Assembly (NCBI GenBank): GCA_947466425.1
Contig: CANIBZ010000010.1
Coordinates: 1 to 64,000 of the forward strand
From: Flavobacteriales bacterium
GTDB taxonomy: Bacteria > Bacteroidota > Bacteroidia > Flavobacteriales_D > Sanyastnellaceae
Reading direction: 5' to 3'
Length of the DNA: 64,000 nt
Shown here: one piece after another, positions 16,868 to 25,073 of the stretch
Numbering within the stretch: position 1 is the first letter of the stretch
Layout: every line of letters begins with the position of its first letter
Notes under the pieces: generated by a model
What the model was told of the DNA's origin: nothing
The model's database searches: none
The model's input: only the letters and a program-made list of their open reading frames with translations
Made by a program: the position numbers and the translations under genes

Positions 16868-16963
16868 CTAACGAACTTTTTTCTTGTGACGATTCTTTCT
16901 TAGACGCTTCTTTCTTTTGTGCGTAGCCATTTTATGGCGCTTTCTTTTTTTACCGCAAGGCAT
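16868..16963 (-). CDS. Tiny basic protein, AURKAIP1/COX24 (mS38-like) family
   Basis: A 31-residue frame from ATG 16963 to TAG 16868, too short for usual gene callers. It starts MPCGKKRKRHKMATHKRKK and ends RLRKNRHKKKVR; about 60% of residues are Lys, Arg or His. From family knowledge, Bacteroidota carry a conserved peptide of this kind, annotated AURKAIP1/COX24-domain, which matches the C-terminal signature of mitochondrial small-subunit ribosomal protein mS38. It is probably ribosome-bound. The setting next to HU, TPR and rng supports a core gene. Confidence 0.85.
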   Translation of the reverse strand: MPCGKKRKRHKMATHKRKKRLRKNRHKKKVR

Positions 16964-16964
16964 A

Positions 16965-17555
16965 TTACTTATTATTTAATTTAATATCTATTTTCTTAAT
17001 AAATGCATTCACACTGTCTCTTACAATAGGATCTTCGTTGTGACGAAGGATCTGGTTGTACAAGGTTTTCGCCTCGCTGAAGTTCCCCAATTGCTCATTC
17101 ATTTTCCCCGCATACACCAGCGCAATACCCGATGTAGAATCTGTTGCAATGGCTCCCTTAAAAGTAGCTAGTGCCGCTTTCAAGCTGTCCATTTGCATCA
17201 AAGCTTCGCCTTTGTAAATATAGGCTAATGTATTTTGTGGTTGAAGTTCAATAATTGTATTGAAACGAGCAACCGCTTTTTCCATTTGACCCGAGCGAAT
17301 AGCAAATTCACCAAGTACGAAATGAGCTTCAACATTTTTCGGATTTTCTTCCACCATTGACAGAAGCATTTGAATGCCCTGCATAGGTTGAGGTCCGTTC
17401 ACCAACTGAATGGCTTGCTGAATCTTTACGCTGTCTGCAATAGGGCTGTTCGCCTTATCTATAGCCGACTTTGGTTGAGTGGGGAATAATAAAAAAAGAA
17501 CGATTAGCCCGAGGGCAACACTAACAATAATGGCTATGAGATACGATTTACGCAT
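16965..17555 (-). CDS. TPR-repeat protein with N-terminal membrane anchor
   Basis: About 196 residues. Residues 4-26 are a hydrophobic helix (YLIAIIVSVALGLIVLFLLF), followed by three to four tetratricopeptide repeats (for example NVEAHFVLGEFAIRSGQMEKAVARFN and TLAYIYKGEALMQMDSLKAALATF). Expected on the periplasmic side of the inner membrane as a protein-interaction scaffold; partner unknown. ATG 17555 overlaps the hu stop codon in ATGCGTAA, indicating translational coupling. A TTG nine bases further upstream is less likely. Confidence 0.82.
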   Translation of the reverse strand: MRKSYLIAIIVSVALGLIVLFLLFPTQPKSAIDKANSPIADSVKIQQAIQLVNGPQPMQGIQMLLSMVEENPKNVEAHFVLGEFAIRSGQMEKAVARFNTIIELQPQNTLAYIYKGEALMQMDSLKAALATFKGAIATDSTSGIALVYAGKMNEQLGNFSEAKTLYNQILRHNEDPIVRDSVNAFIKKIDIKLNNK

Positions 17556-17847
17556 TCTCTGCAACCTTCACTTTTTCTTTCACAGCATCAACAAACTCTT
17601 TCGCTGGTTTGAATGCAGGTATGTAATGAGCAGGAATAGTTACCGTGGTTTTAGCCAAGATATTTCTTCCCAATTTCGCAGCTCTCTTCTTCACGATGAA
17701 GCTTCCAAATCCTCTTAAATATACGTTCTCTCCTGCTTCCATAGATTTCTTCACAGTTCCCATGAATCCTTCTACTATCGCCAACACATCATTTCTGTCA
17801 ATTCCCGTTTTATTCGAAATTTCTGTTACAATATCCGCTTTCGTCAT
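17548..17847 (-). CDS. HU/IHF-family DNA-binding protein
   Basis: A 99-residue nucleoid protein. KADIVTEISNKTGI and the DNA-binding arm signature GFGSFIVKKRAAKLGRN are diagnostic of the HU/IHF family. The start is set at ATG 17847 (MTKADI), which removes an unlikely 11-residue basic extension and gives the normal length. It bends DNA and compacts the chromosome. The TPR gene starts within its stop codon. Confidence 0.92.
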   Translation of the reverse strand: MTKADIVTEISNKTGIDRNDVLAIVEGFMGTVKKSMEAGENVYLRGFGSFIVKKRAAKLGRNILAKTTVTIPAHYIPAFKPAKEFVDAVKEKVKVAENA

Positions 17848-17931
17848 CTTATTCCGTTTTGTTTGATTTTCTTTTCTCAATTTTGGGGCTGCAAATATAC
17901 GTCTAAAATCTTAAAATCAAACGATTGCCTT

Positions 17932-18969
17932 ATGAATTCGCGCGACACAGCCGCCTTATTGGAGTGGTATTACAAAGAGAAACGCGATTTGCCTTGGCGA
18001 AACACGAGCGATCCGTATGCCATTTGGCTCTCGGAAGTAATCCTTCAGCAAACACGAGTAGATCAAGGAATGGCCTACTACCACAAGCTTTTGGGGCAGT
18101 ATCCTGCCGTGAACGACTTGGCAAGCGCACCCATTGATGAGGTGCTTTCATTGTGGCAAGGATTGGGGTATTACAGTCGCGGAAGAAATTTGCATGCGAC
18201 TGCAAAAAAGATTCAGGAATTGGGAAATTTCCCTTCAACCTATACTTCACTTCTTGAATTGAAAGGCATTGGTCCTTATACCGCTGCGGCAATTGCCTCG
18301 TTCGCTTTTAATGAACGCGTAGCCGTTCTAGATGGAAACGTTTTCCGAGTGATTACGCGCTTTCTAGCCTCTGATTTACCCATTGACAAGGGCCCTACGC
18401 GTAAGACGTTTCAGCTGCTGTTGAATGAATGGATACCGAAACACGCCCCTGCCGATTTCAATCAGGCCACAATGGAACTCGGCGCAACAGTCTGCACGCC
18501 TAAGAATCCGAAATGTTCCGAGTGTCCGCTTGCTCCGAACTGCGCGGCTTTCAGCGAGGGAACGTTTTTGAATTTTCCAGTTAAAGCATCGAAAACGAAA
18601 GTAGAGCCGTTGTTTTTGTATTACGCTGCCATTGAAACGCCTTCAGGTTATATGGTGAAGAAACGCCCTGAAATGGGCGTTTGGGCTGGTTTGTACGATT
18701 TTCCTTTTGTTGAATCGAAAGTGGAATTGAATGAAGAAGAAGTCATTCTTGAATTTCAGAAACGGTTCCCTTCCACCCAAAATGCAACATGGAAGAAAGA
18801 GAGTTTTTATACGCATGTGCTGAGTCACAGAAAAATTTCAGCGCAGTTTTTCAGTTGCTTATGTCGAAATATGTCGGAGGAATTTTCTTCAACCAAAACT
18901 TCTGAAGAGCTTTTGAACACGGGTATTTCAGCGTTGCTTATGAAGTACGTCAAAGAGATTCATATATGA
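17932..18969 (+). CDS. mutY: A/G-specific adenine glycosylase
   Basis: Removes A mispaired with 8-oxoG. 345 residues with catalytic E35 (IWLSEVILQQT), the helix-hairpin-helix LKGIGPYTAAAI, catalytic D134 (VLDGNVFRV), the [4Fe-4S] ligands C188-x6-C195-x2-C198-x5-C204, and a C-terminal NUDIX-like 8-oxoG recognition domain. ATG 17932 matches the family N terminus. It heads the conserved Bacteroidota order mutY-ssb-gldE-gldD and is divergent from hu. Confidence 0.95.
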   Translation: MNSRDTAALLEWYYKEKRDLPWRNTSDPYAIWLSEVILQQTRVDQGMAYYHKLLGQYPAVNDLASAPIDEVLSLWQGLGYYSRGRNLHATAKKIQELGNFPSTYTSLLELKGIGPYTAAAIASFAFNERVAVLDGNVFRVITRFLASDLPIDKGPTRKTFQLLLNEWIPKHAPADFNQATMELGATVCTPKNPKCSECPLAPNCAAFSEGTFLNFPVKASKTKVEPLFLYYAAIETPSGYMVKKRPEMGVWAGLYDFPFVESKVELNEEEVILEFQKRFPSTQNATWKKESFYTHVLSHRKISAQFFSCLCRNMSEEFSSTKTSEELLNTGISALLMKYVKEIHI

Positions 18970-19043
18970 AAACCGCATAAGCATTGCTTTCCGAAGGTGT
19001 TTGACTGAAATAGTTTTGACGCATTAACTAAATTTTATTTTTT

Positions 19044-19436
19044 ATGTCAAACACCATCAACAAAGTGATCCTAGTGGGTCACCTGGGTAGAAACCCAGAA
19101 GTCAAGACCTTCGACAACGGAGGCAAACTTGCGAACTTCTCCATGGCCACCAAAGAGATTTGGAAGGACGCGAAAGGAGAACGACAAGAACAGACGGAGT
19201 GGCACAACATTGTTGTGCGAAGATCGTCGAGTCTAACATTTACCGAACAGTACTTGAAAAAAGGTATGTTGGTTTATGTGGAAGGAAAGCTGCGCTCTCG
19301 TTCCTATAAGCTGAAGACCGGCGAGGACCGTACCGTTTTGGAAGTGTTTGCCGAAGATGTTCAACTCCTCAGCAACACCAAGAAGGAAGAATCAGTTCCT
19401 ACTAACACCGAAATGGTGGAAGAAACTGAATTCTAA
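19044..19436 (+). CDS. ssb: Single-stranded DNA-binding protein
   Basis: A 130-residue OB-fold protein (VILVGHLGRNPEVK, FSMATKEIW, TEWHNIVVRR, GMLVYVEGKLRSRSY). It protects ssDNA in replication and repair. The C-terminal tail is short and ends VEETEF: acidic with a final Phe, but without the usual DDDIPF-type tip that recruits partners, although the Phe is kept. It lies between mutY and gldE. Confidence 0.93.
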   Translation: MSNTINKVILVGHLGRNPEVKTFDNGGKLANFSMATKEIWKDAKGERQEQTEWHNIVVRRSSSLTFTEQYLKKGMLVYVEGKLRSRSYKLKTGEDRTVLEVFAEDVQLLSNTKKEESVPTNTEMVEETEF

Positions 19437-19490
19437 TCTTCCCGTTTTTTTTCTTTCGTTACCTTTACAAACATATTGGTAATGTAAAGA

Positions 19491-20795
19491 ATGGAATTCA
19501 ATAGTGTGATCTTGTTAAACAGCACGGGCCCTTTGTTGCTCGTGCTGTTGCTTTTGTCTTGTAGCGCCATTATGTCGAGCTCGGAAGTGGCTATTTTTTC
19601 GCTTTCTCCTGTACAACGAAAAGACCTCGAAAACGCGAATGACAGTCAATCAAAAAATGTTATTCGATTACTCGAACACCCAACACCTGAAATAGCTACT
19701 AAACGACTGCTCGCCTCTGTTCTTATTGGAAACAACATGGTGAACATTGCGGTGGTGCTTGTTTCTACGATTTTGTTCGATATGTGGTTTGAAGGAACTT
19801 CGCTTGAACCTTGGGTTGTAGGATTACTTAATGTTGTTGGAGTAACCACCATTATTGTCTTGTTCGGAGAGGTTATTCCGAAGGTATACGCAACGGCGAA
19901 TAACATAAAATTAGCGAAGCGATTTGCATTTTTATTCATCATTCTCGACAAAGTATTTTCTCCGGTTATCTGGATTCTGACCACCGCCGGAAAATGGTTC
20001 GAGAGCGATCAAAATCAGCAAGGAGTAAACATATCAGTAGACGAACTCGGACATGCGTTGGAGCTGACTTCCGATGATAATCGTTCCGAAGAAGAGCATC
20101 GCATTTTAGAAGGCATTGTGACCTTCGGCGACAATGAAGTGGTGCAAATTATGACACCTCGTGTAGATATCGTTTGTCTGTTTTTAGGAGAGTCATTCAA
20201 AAATGTTATTCAGCGCGTGGAATCTTCGGGGTATTCTCGATTTGTTGTAGCCAATGAGAAGTTGGATTCGGTAGCTGGAATTCTTTACGCGAAAGATTTA
20301 CTTCCTCACTTAGACAAAGAAGAATTCAATTGGGAGAGCTTGCAGCGCAAGGCCTTCTTCGTCCCGGAGAGCAAGCAGGTAGATGATTTGTTAACCGAAT
20401 TTCAACGCGACAAAATGCACATGGCTATTGTGGTTGATGAATACGGAGGAACTTCGGGTATTGTAACTCTTCAAGATATACTTCAAGAAATAGTTGGAGA
20501 AGTGAAAGACGAGTTCGACGATCAAAGTGAAATTTTATGGTCGAAACTCGATGAGAAAAATATACTTTTCGTTGCGAAAATTCCGTTGATAGATATGTAC
20601 CGTGTTTACGACATGGACGGAGATGATTTTGAAGCTTCACGCGGAGACAGCACCACCCTTGGCGGATTCATTGTTGAACAAATGGGAAGAATTCCGAAGC
20701 CCGAAGAAACTTGGCAGTTCGGTAATTTCGAATTCACTATAGAATCGGCCGACAACAGAAAAATAAGTCGAGTTAAAGCAAAGCGATATGTTTAA
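19491..20795 (+). CDS. gldE: Gliding motility-associated CBS/transporter-associated protein GldE
   Basis: 434 residues with the hemolysin-C/CorC layout: a DUF21 membrane domain with about four helices (residues 10-155), a CBS pair (MTPRVDIVCLFLGE... and the second around VDDLLTEFQRDKMHMAIVVDEYGGTSGIVT) and a C-terminal CorC_HlyC domain. Named gldE from position: mutY-ssb-gldE-gldD is a conserved Bacteroidota cluster, and gldD follows with an 8-base overlap. In Flavobacterium, GldE is linked to gliding together with GldD. Elsewhere the same family moves divalent cations. Confidence 0.88.
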   Translation: MEFNSVILLNSTGPLLLVLLLLSCSAIMSSSEVAIFSLSPVQRKDLENANDSQSKNVIRLLEHPTPEIATKRLLASVLIGNNMVNIAVVLVSTILFDMWFEGTSLEPWVVGLLNVVGVTTIIVLFGEVIPKVYATANNIKLAKRFAFLFIILDKVFSPVIWILTTAGKWFESDQNQQGVNISVDELGHALELTSDDNRSEEEHRILEGIVTFGDNEVVQIMTPRVDIVCLFLGESFKNVIQRVESSGYSRFVVANEKLDSVAGILYAKDLLPHLDKEEFNWESLQRKAFFVPESKQVDDLLTEFQRDKMHMAIVVDEYGGTSGIVTLQDILQEIVGEVKDEFDDQSEILWSKLDEKNILFVAKIPLIDMYRVYDMDGDDFEASRGDSTTLGGFIVEQMGRIPKPEETWQFGNFEFTIESADNRKISRVKAKRYV

Positions 20796-21390
20796 GAAGT
20801 ACAAGCGTTGGACACTGATATTGGCTACGGTCTTGTTGGCTGCAGGGGGAGTGTATTACTTTTTCTTTACCAGAGATACTCCTGTTCCTAGGAAAAAAGC
20901 ATATTTCAGAATTGATTTTCCAGAGAAGAAATACACTCACTTCGAGAGTGAATGTCCTGTTTCATTTGAAGCTCCGAATTATTCTAAGATTGAAAATATT
21001 CCCAGTGAAGAAGGAAACACGGGTTGCTGGTTCAACCTTTTTGTCCCTCGACTAAGAGCAACTGTATATTGTTCTTATTTTCCAGTAGAAAACAATTTGG
21101 AAAAGCATATTTCCAAAGCATATGATTTCACATTAATGCACGAAGTAAAAGCAACTGCAATTCGTCGCACACAGATACGAATTGACTCTACGAAAATGTA
21201 TGGAATCATCTACGATCTCGAAGGAGAAGCCGCATCTCAGCTACAATTTTTTGTTACCGACAGTGTGAATCATTTTTTGCGCGGAGTGCTGTATTTCCGC
21301 AACAAACCAAATTCTGATTCACTTGCGCCGTGCTTGAAGTTCATGCGCGAAGATGTGGTGCACATGATCGAAACTATGCGTTGGAAGTAA
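20788..21390 (+). CDS. gldD: Gliding motility protein GldD
   Basis: 200 residues. The core RKKAYFRIDFPEKKYTHF and the C-terminal LRGVLYFRNKPNSDSLAPCL are GldD-like. Needed for gliding and T9SS function in related bacteria. GldD is usually annotated as a lipoprotein, but here the N-terminal segment (ILATVLLAAGGVYYFFF) has no lipobox cysteine, so this copy looks membrane-anchored by an uncleaved helix. Its start overlaps the gldE stop by 8 bases. Confidence 0.88.
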   Translation: MFKKYKRWTLILATVLLAAGGVYYFFFTRDTPVPRKKAYFRIDFPEKKYTHFESECPVSFEAPNYSKIENIPSEEGNTGCWFNLFVPRLRATVYCSYFPVENNLEKHISKAYDFTLMHEVKATAIRRTQIRIDSTKMYGIIYDLEGEAASQLQFFVTDSVNHFLRGVLYFRNKPNSDSLAPCLKFMREDVVHMIETMRWK

Positions 21391-21549
21391 CTACTTCATC
21401 CAGCGAATAACCAATACGGTTAACGCAACTACAAAAACAAGTATTGAAATTTTATTAATCCCGTGCATCATGCGGAGGTTAATATCGCCTTGCTCTTTTT
21501 TGAAAAGATTCAAAGGATTTAGGTAGTGAAGAATTTTTTTGAGTATCAT
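21391..21549 (-). CDS. Small single-pass membrane protein coupled to ridA (DUF6728-like, tentative)
   Basis: A 52-residue frame starting MILKKILHYLNPLNLFKKEQ, with a conserved-looking middle NLRMMHGINKISI and a C-terminal membrane helix (ILVFVVALTVLVIRW). Its ATG shares one base with the ridA stop (TAATG), so translation is coupled. It resembles a family of short Bacteroidota membrane proteins with an R-x-MHGINK-like motif that I believe is DUF6728; the name is from memory and uncertain, the coding call is stronger. Function unknown. Confidence 0.75.
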   Translation of the reverse strand: MILKKILHYLNPLNLFKKEQGDINLRMMHGINKISILVFVVALTVLVIRWMK

Positions 21550-21929
21550 TATTTTACAATTGAGATCATACTAATTTCAACTTTCGCGCTTTTCGGAAGT
21601 TGCGCAACTTCTACGGTTTCTCTTGCAGGAAAGGGAGCCACCATATACTTGGAGTAAACAGCATTCACTTCTGCAAAGTCTGACATGCTCTGCAAGAAAA
21701 TACTCGTTTTAACAACAGAACTAAAATCTGAACCAGAGGCTTCAAGCAACGCTTCAAGATTTTTCATTACGAGTTCCGCTTCGGCTTCAATAGCAGATGG
21801 CGTATACTCGCCCGTTGATGGGTCAATGGCTATCTGTCCGCTTGTGTACACCATACCGTTGGCTACAATTGCCTGGCTATATGGACCAATAGGCGCGGGT
21901 ACTTTTTTTGATTCAATTGCCCTTTTCAT
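21549..21929 (-). CDS. ridA: RidA-family reactive intermediate (enamine/imine) deaminase
   Basis: 126 residues of the YjgF/YER057c/UK114 trimeric fold. PIGPYSQAI near the N terminus and the catalytic Arg in PARETVEVAQLPK identify an active RidA. It hydrolyses reactive 2-aminoacrylate and related enamines made by PLP enzymes. A downstream small membrane protein is translationally coupled; pabA/trpG is divergent. Confidence 0.92.
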   Translation of the reverse strand: MKRAIESKKVPAPIGPYSQAIVANGMVYTSGQIAIDPSTGEYTPSAIEAEAELVMKNLEALLEASGSDFSSVVKTSIFLQSMSDFAEVNAVYSKYMVAPFPARETVEVAQLPKSAKVEISMISIVK

Positions 21930-21969
21930 TCGTAATGTTGCGTTGTTTTTTCAAACTTCGACATAAAAG

Positions 21970-22551
21970 GTGGAACACACAAATAAGAACATACTATTCA
22001 TAGATAACTTCGATTCGTTCACCTACAATTTGGTGCACTATTGCGAAGCTTTGAAAGCAACGGTTCGTGTGGTTAGAAACAATGAAATTCCTTGGAATGA
22101 AGTGTTGAATTACGATGCTGTAGTTCTTTCTCCAGGCCCTGGATTACCTGAAGAATCAGGAGATCTAATGAAGTTCATAGCAACATTTTGGGAACAAATT
22201 CCCATCTTAGGAATTTGTCTAGGGTGTCAGGCTATGGCGCTTCACGAAGGAGGGAAATTAAAGAATCTTGATCAGGTTCTTCACGGTGTTTCTTCAGAGG
22301 TTCAAAGAGTAGGCGTGTCTGTTTTGTTTGCTGGATTACCCAATCAATTTGAAGTGGGACATTACCACAGTTGGGTCATAGACAATGATTTCCTTCCAAC
22401 CTCGTTCGAAGTAATTGCTAGGAATACAAGTGGTTTGGTGATGGCAATTCAACACAAAGTATTACCTTTAATGGCTGTTCAATTTCATCCGGAGTCGGTA
22501 CTTACGAAAGATGGAATGCACATGATGAGAAACTGGATTCATTCAATTTAG
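21970..22551 (+). CDS. Anthranilate/aminodeoxychorismate synthase glutamine amidotransferase subunit
   Basis: 193-residue class I glutamine amidotransferase with nucleophile C83 (ILGICLGCQAM) and the catalytic His/Glu in QFHPES (H173, E175). DNFDSFTYNLVHY is the TrpG/PabA N-terminal signature. It supplies ammonia to a chorismate-using partner. No trpE/pabB lies nearby, so it may serve both tryptophan and folate synthesis. The start is GTG 21970. Confidence 0.9.
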   Translation: MEHTNKNILFIDNFDSFTYNLVHYCEALKATVRVVRNNEIPWNEVLNYDAVVLSPGPGLPEESGDLMKFIATFWEQIPILGICLGCQAMALHEGGKLKNLDQVLHGVSSEVQRVGVSVLFAGLPNQFEVGHYHSWVIDNDFLPTSFEVIARNTSGLVMAIQHKVLPLMAVQFHPESVLTKDGMHMMRNWIHSI

Positions 22552-22554
22552 AAT

Positions 22555-23220
22555 ATGGAATTTTTGAAAAAAAGTATTTTGATTTTTTGTTTGAATGTCT
22601 TGGCAATGGGGGCATTCAGCCAATCGTATCAGATTGCTGTTATGAAATACAAAGGGGGAGGAGACTACTACGCGAATCCAACGAGTTTACCGAATTTAGT
22701 GACGTTTGTGAATAACGAGTTGAAGATGAACATTGCCAAGGAAACGCCTTACGTTGAGGTGGGCAGTTCGGAATTATTCAACTATCCGTTTGTTCACATG
22801 ACCGGACACGGGAATGTGGTTTTTTCCGCGGCTGACGCCGAGAACTTGCGACTCTATTTGTCGAGCGGTGGTTTCTTACACATTTCAGATAACTACGGAT
22901 TAGACAAGTTCATTCGCAAGGAAATGAAGAAAGTATTTCCCGATGCCGATTTCGTTGAGATTCCTTTTGGGCATCCCGTTTATCATCAGAAATACGAATT
23001 CAATTCAGGGTTGCCTAAGATTCACGAGCACGACAATAAGGCTGCTCAAGGGCTAGGAATTTTCATCGATAATCGGCTCGTAGTTTTTTACGATTTTGAA
23101 TGCGATTTGGGAGATGGTTGGGAAGACTCTAATGTGCACAAAGACTCGGAAGCTGCGCGCACCAAGGCTTTTCAAATGGGAGCGAATCTCTTGCAATATG
23201 CATTCACCGGAGGTAAATGA
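22555..23220 (+). CDS. Secreted DUF4159-domain protein
   Basis: 221 residues with a signal peptide ending at about AFSQS (residue 23). The body (IAVMKYKGGGDYYANP, FVHMTGHGNVVFS, GGFLHISDNYGLDKFIRKEM, GHPVYH) is the DUF4159 domain, which has a GATase/ThuA-like flavodoxin fold. Periplasmic; role unknown. It precedes and overlaps the TIGR02757 gene by 23 bases, a common pairing in Bacteroidota. Confidence 0.88.
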   Translation: MEFLKKSILIFCLNVLAMGAFSQSYQIAVMKYKGGGDYYANPTSLPNLVTFVNNELKMNIAKETPYVEVGSSELFNYPFVHMTGHGNVVFSAADAENLRLYLSSGGFLHISDNYGLDKFIRKEMKKVFPDADFVEIPFGHPVYHQKYEFNSGLPKIHEHDNKAAQGLGIFIDNRLVVFYDFECDLGDGWEDSNVHKDSEAARTKAFQMGANLLQYAFTGGK

Positions 23221-23974
23221 GGAATTGCGCGAAGCGCTGGAGCGGTCTGTAGATAAATACAACCGCAGTTCATTCATAGAAGAAGATCCAATCAGTATTC
23301 CTCATTCCTTCAGTAAAAAAGAGGATGTTGAGATCTCCGCATTCTTAACCGCTACCATCAGTTGGGGCAATCGGAAATCTATTTTAGTCAGTGCGAATCG
23401 GCTCATGGAATACATGGATCAGACGCCGTTTGATTTTGTTTTGAATGCCCAACCGAAAGACTTTAAAAATTGGAAACCCTCGATACACCGGACTTTCATG
23501 AAGGAAGATGTTGAATTTTTCGTGAAGTCGTTACGAAGAATTTATGTTGAAGAAGGTGGTATGGAAGCGCTTTTTACGAAGGGATTTTCTCTTGGCGGGT
23601 CGAAGGAAGGCATAGAATATTTTAGAAACATTTTTGTTGGAAGTGAATCGCACCGCGCCTTGAAGCACGTGGCGAGTCCGGTGCGGAATAGCACCGCGAA
23701 GCGCATTAACATGTTCTTGCGTTGGATGGTTCGTAACGACAAGAGAGGAGTAGATTTCGGATTGTGGAAAGGAATAAGTCCATCCCAATTGTCGATTCCA
23801 TTGGACGTCCATTCGGGAAGAACGGCTAGAATGTTCGGATTATTGAACCGCACGCAATCGGATTGGAAGGCGGTTGAAGAGTTGGACCGTAATCTTCGAA
23901 TGTATGATGCTGCTGATCCTGTTAAATATGATTTTGCTTTATTCGGTTTGTCTGAAGCCGGATTTGAAAAATGA
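23198..23974 (+). CDS. TIGR02757 (DUF2400) family protein
   Basis: 258 residues from ATG 23198. ISAFLTATISWGNRKSI, GSKEGIEYF, RINMFLRWMVRNDKRGVDFGLWKGI and IPLDVHSGRTARMFGLL are family-typical. The C-terminal half resembles HhH-GPD DNA glycosylase-like folds; no activity is established. Overlap with the DUF4159 gene indicates co-transcription. An alternative upstream start would increase the overlap. Confidence 0.88.
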   Translation: MHSPEVNEELREALERSVDKYNRSSFIEEDPISIPHSFSKKEDVEISAFLTATISWGNRKSILVSANRLMEYMDQTPFDFVLNAQPKDFKNWKPSIHRTFMKEDVEFFVKSLRRIYVEEGGMEALFTKGFSLGGSKEGIEYFRNIFVGSESHRALKHVASPVRNSTAKRINMFLRWMVRNDKRGVDFGLWKGISPSQLSIPLDVHSGRTARMFGLLNRTQSDWKAVEELDRNLRMYDAADPVKYDFALFGLSEAGFEK

Positions 23975-23996
23975 AAAAGGGCCATTTGGCCCTTCC
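23974..23996 (-). terminator. Hairpin terminator between convergent genes
   Basis: AAGGGCC (23977-23983) pairs with GGCCCTT (23988-23994); on the minus strand it is followed by TTTTTC, so it should end the response-regulator operon. Confidence 0.7.
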
Positions 23997-24019
23997 TCGT
24001 ATGATGAAAACTGCAGAGA

Positions 24020-24547
24020 TTACGAAAGCATTTGTTGACGTAGTAAAAATTCGAACTGTGCGTTTTGTTTTTCAAGTCGCTTGATTGAATTTTCTTTTTC
24101 TGCCATTTCCTGATAGTTCTTGAATGCCGCTTCTAGTGTGTCGTTCATCTCTTCTTTTTTGAAAGGTTTCGTGCACACACGAAATACGCGGGCTTGGTTA
24201 ATTGCGCTTAGCATGGCTTCAGCGGTTATGTTACCTGAAAGAAGAATACGTTGTGCTTTTGGAAATTCTTGTGCCATGCGCTGTAGGAAGTGTGTTCCGG
24301 ACATGCTAGGCATTTCCAAATCTGAGATGACTACTTGAATGTTTTCGGACTTCATAATGTTGTAGGCATCGAAAGGATCGGTTGCTGTGAAAACATTGTA
24401 ATCGTTTCCGAAAAGTGATTTGAAGGTGTGAAGCACCATTGCGTCGTCGTCTAAGCAAAGAACATTAACCATAGTGTTGAGTGTATTGTTGGGAGAGTTT
24501 GAATGATTCATAATTGAAGTGTTTGGTCTCGGTTTAACGCAGCTCAT
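24020..24547 (-). CDS. Response regulator, REC domain only (plus C-terminal coiled coil)
   Basis: 175 residues with a receiver domain: acidic pocket DDD (about 33-35), phospho-acceptor D76 (ISDLEMP), Ser in LLSG and Lys in CTKPFKKEE. There is a C-terminal helix/coiled coil and no DNA-binding domain. Start chosen at ATG 24547, 4 bases after the XRE stop; the internal ATG at 24472 (MVNVLCLDDD) gives a more compact REC and is equally plausible. Closely related to the REC protein at 30096, placed at the far end of the divergent operon; both probably take phosphate from the same kinase. Confidence 0.88.
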   Translation of the reverse strand: MSCVKPRPNTSIMNHSNSPNNTLNTMVNVLCLDDDAMVLHTFKSLFGNDYNVFTATDPFDAYNIMKSENIQVVISDLEMPSMSGTHFLQRMAQEFPKAQRILLSGNITAEAMLSAINQARVFRVCTKPFKKEEMNDTLEAAFKNYQEMAEKENSIKRLEKQNAQFEFLLRQQMLS

Positions 24548-24551
24548 TCTT

Positions 24552-25028
24552 TTAAGGTTTCATTTTTCTTGATTTTTTTTCGGAAGTGTAGGAATCATGG
24601 GTGATTCGGGGCTTTTTATTTTGCAATTCGGCAATAGCTTTAAGGAGTGATTGTGTCATTTGAATGGATTCATCGAGACGTGATTGAAGAATAGCGTTCT
24701 CTTCCATCATGCGTTTGGTAATGGCGTTAGTTTCTTCAATGACTTCGGCCTTAATCTTTTCAACGTCAACGTGGGCGTATGCTTCTGACACCATGAGTAG
24801 CGCGGGAGTAACTCGATAGAGTTGCGCGAGTTTTTTGAAGTCATCGATTTTAACGTAGCGTTGTCCGTTTTCGAGTCTGCTGTATTCCGACTGTGAGATA
24901 CCGAGTTGGTCGGCGATGTATTCTTGTTTGAAAGAATACAGCATTCTAAGTTGTTTAAGCTTAGGGTAGTTTGTGTTTTTGAAAACAGTTTTCATAGGAG
25001 AATTGGTTTTAGTTTTCCCAAAACTCAT
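24552..25028 (-). CDS. XRE-family helix-turn-helix regulator with coiled-coil tail
   Basis: 158 residues. HTH_3/XRE domain at about 22-80 (LRMLYSFKQEYIADQLGISQSEYSRLENGQRYVKIDDFKKL), then a predicted coiled coil (EVIEETNAITKRMMEENAILQSRLDESI) and a basic tail. A start at residue 12 (ATG 24995) is possible. It lies between an unknown protein and a REC protein, so it probably provides the transcriptional output of the signalling locus. Confidence 0.85.
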   Translation of the reverse strand: MSFGKTKTNSPMKTVFKNTNYPKLKQLRMLYSFKQEYIADQLGISQSEYSRLENGQRYVKIDDFKKLAQLYRVTPALLMVSEAYAHVDVEKIKAEVIEETNAITKRMMEENAILQSRLDESIQMTQSLLKAIAELQNKKPRITHDSYTSEKKSRKMKP

Positions 25029-25073
25029 ATTTCAAAACCCCTAAAATTTAGTTTTTCGAAATTTTCGAAAAGA

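Noticed and set aside
19376-19436. ssb truncated by frameshift
   Set aside because: The tail is short but acidic and ends in Phe; the OB fold is complete, so it is probably a natural variant.
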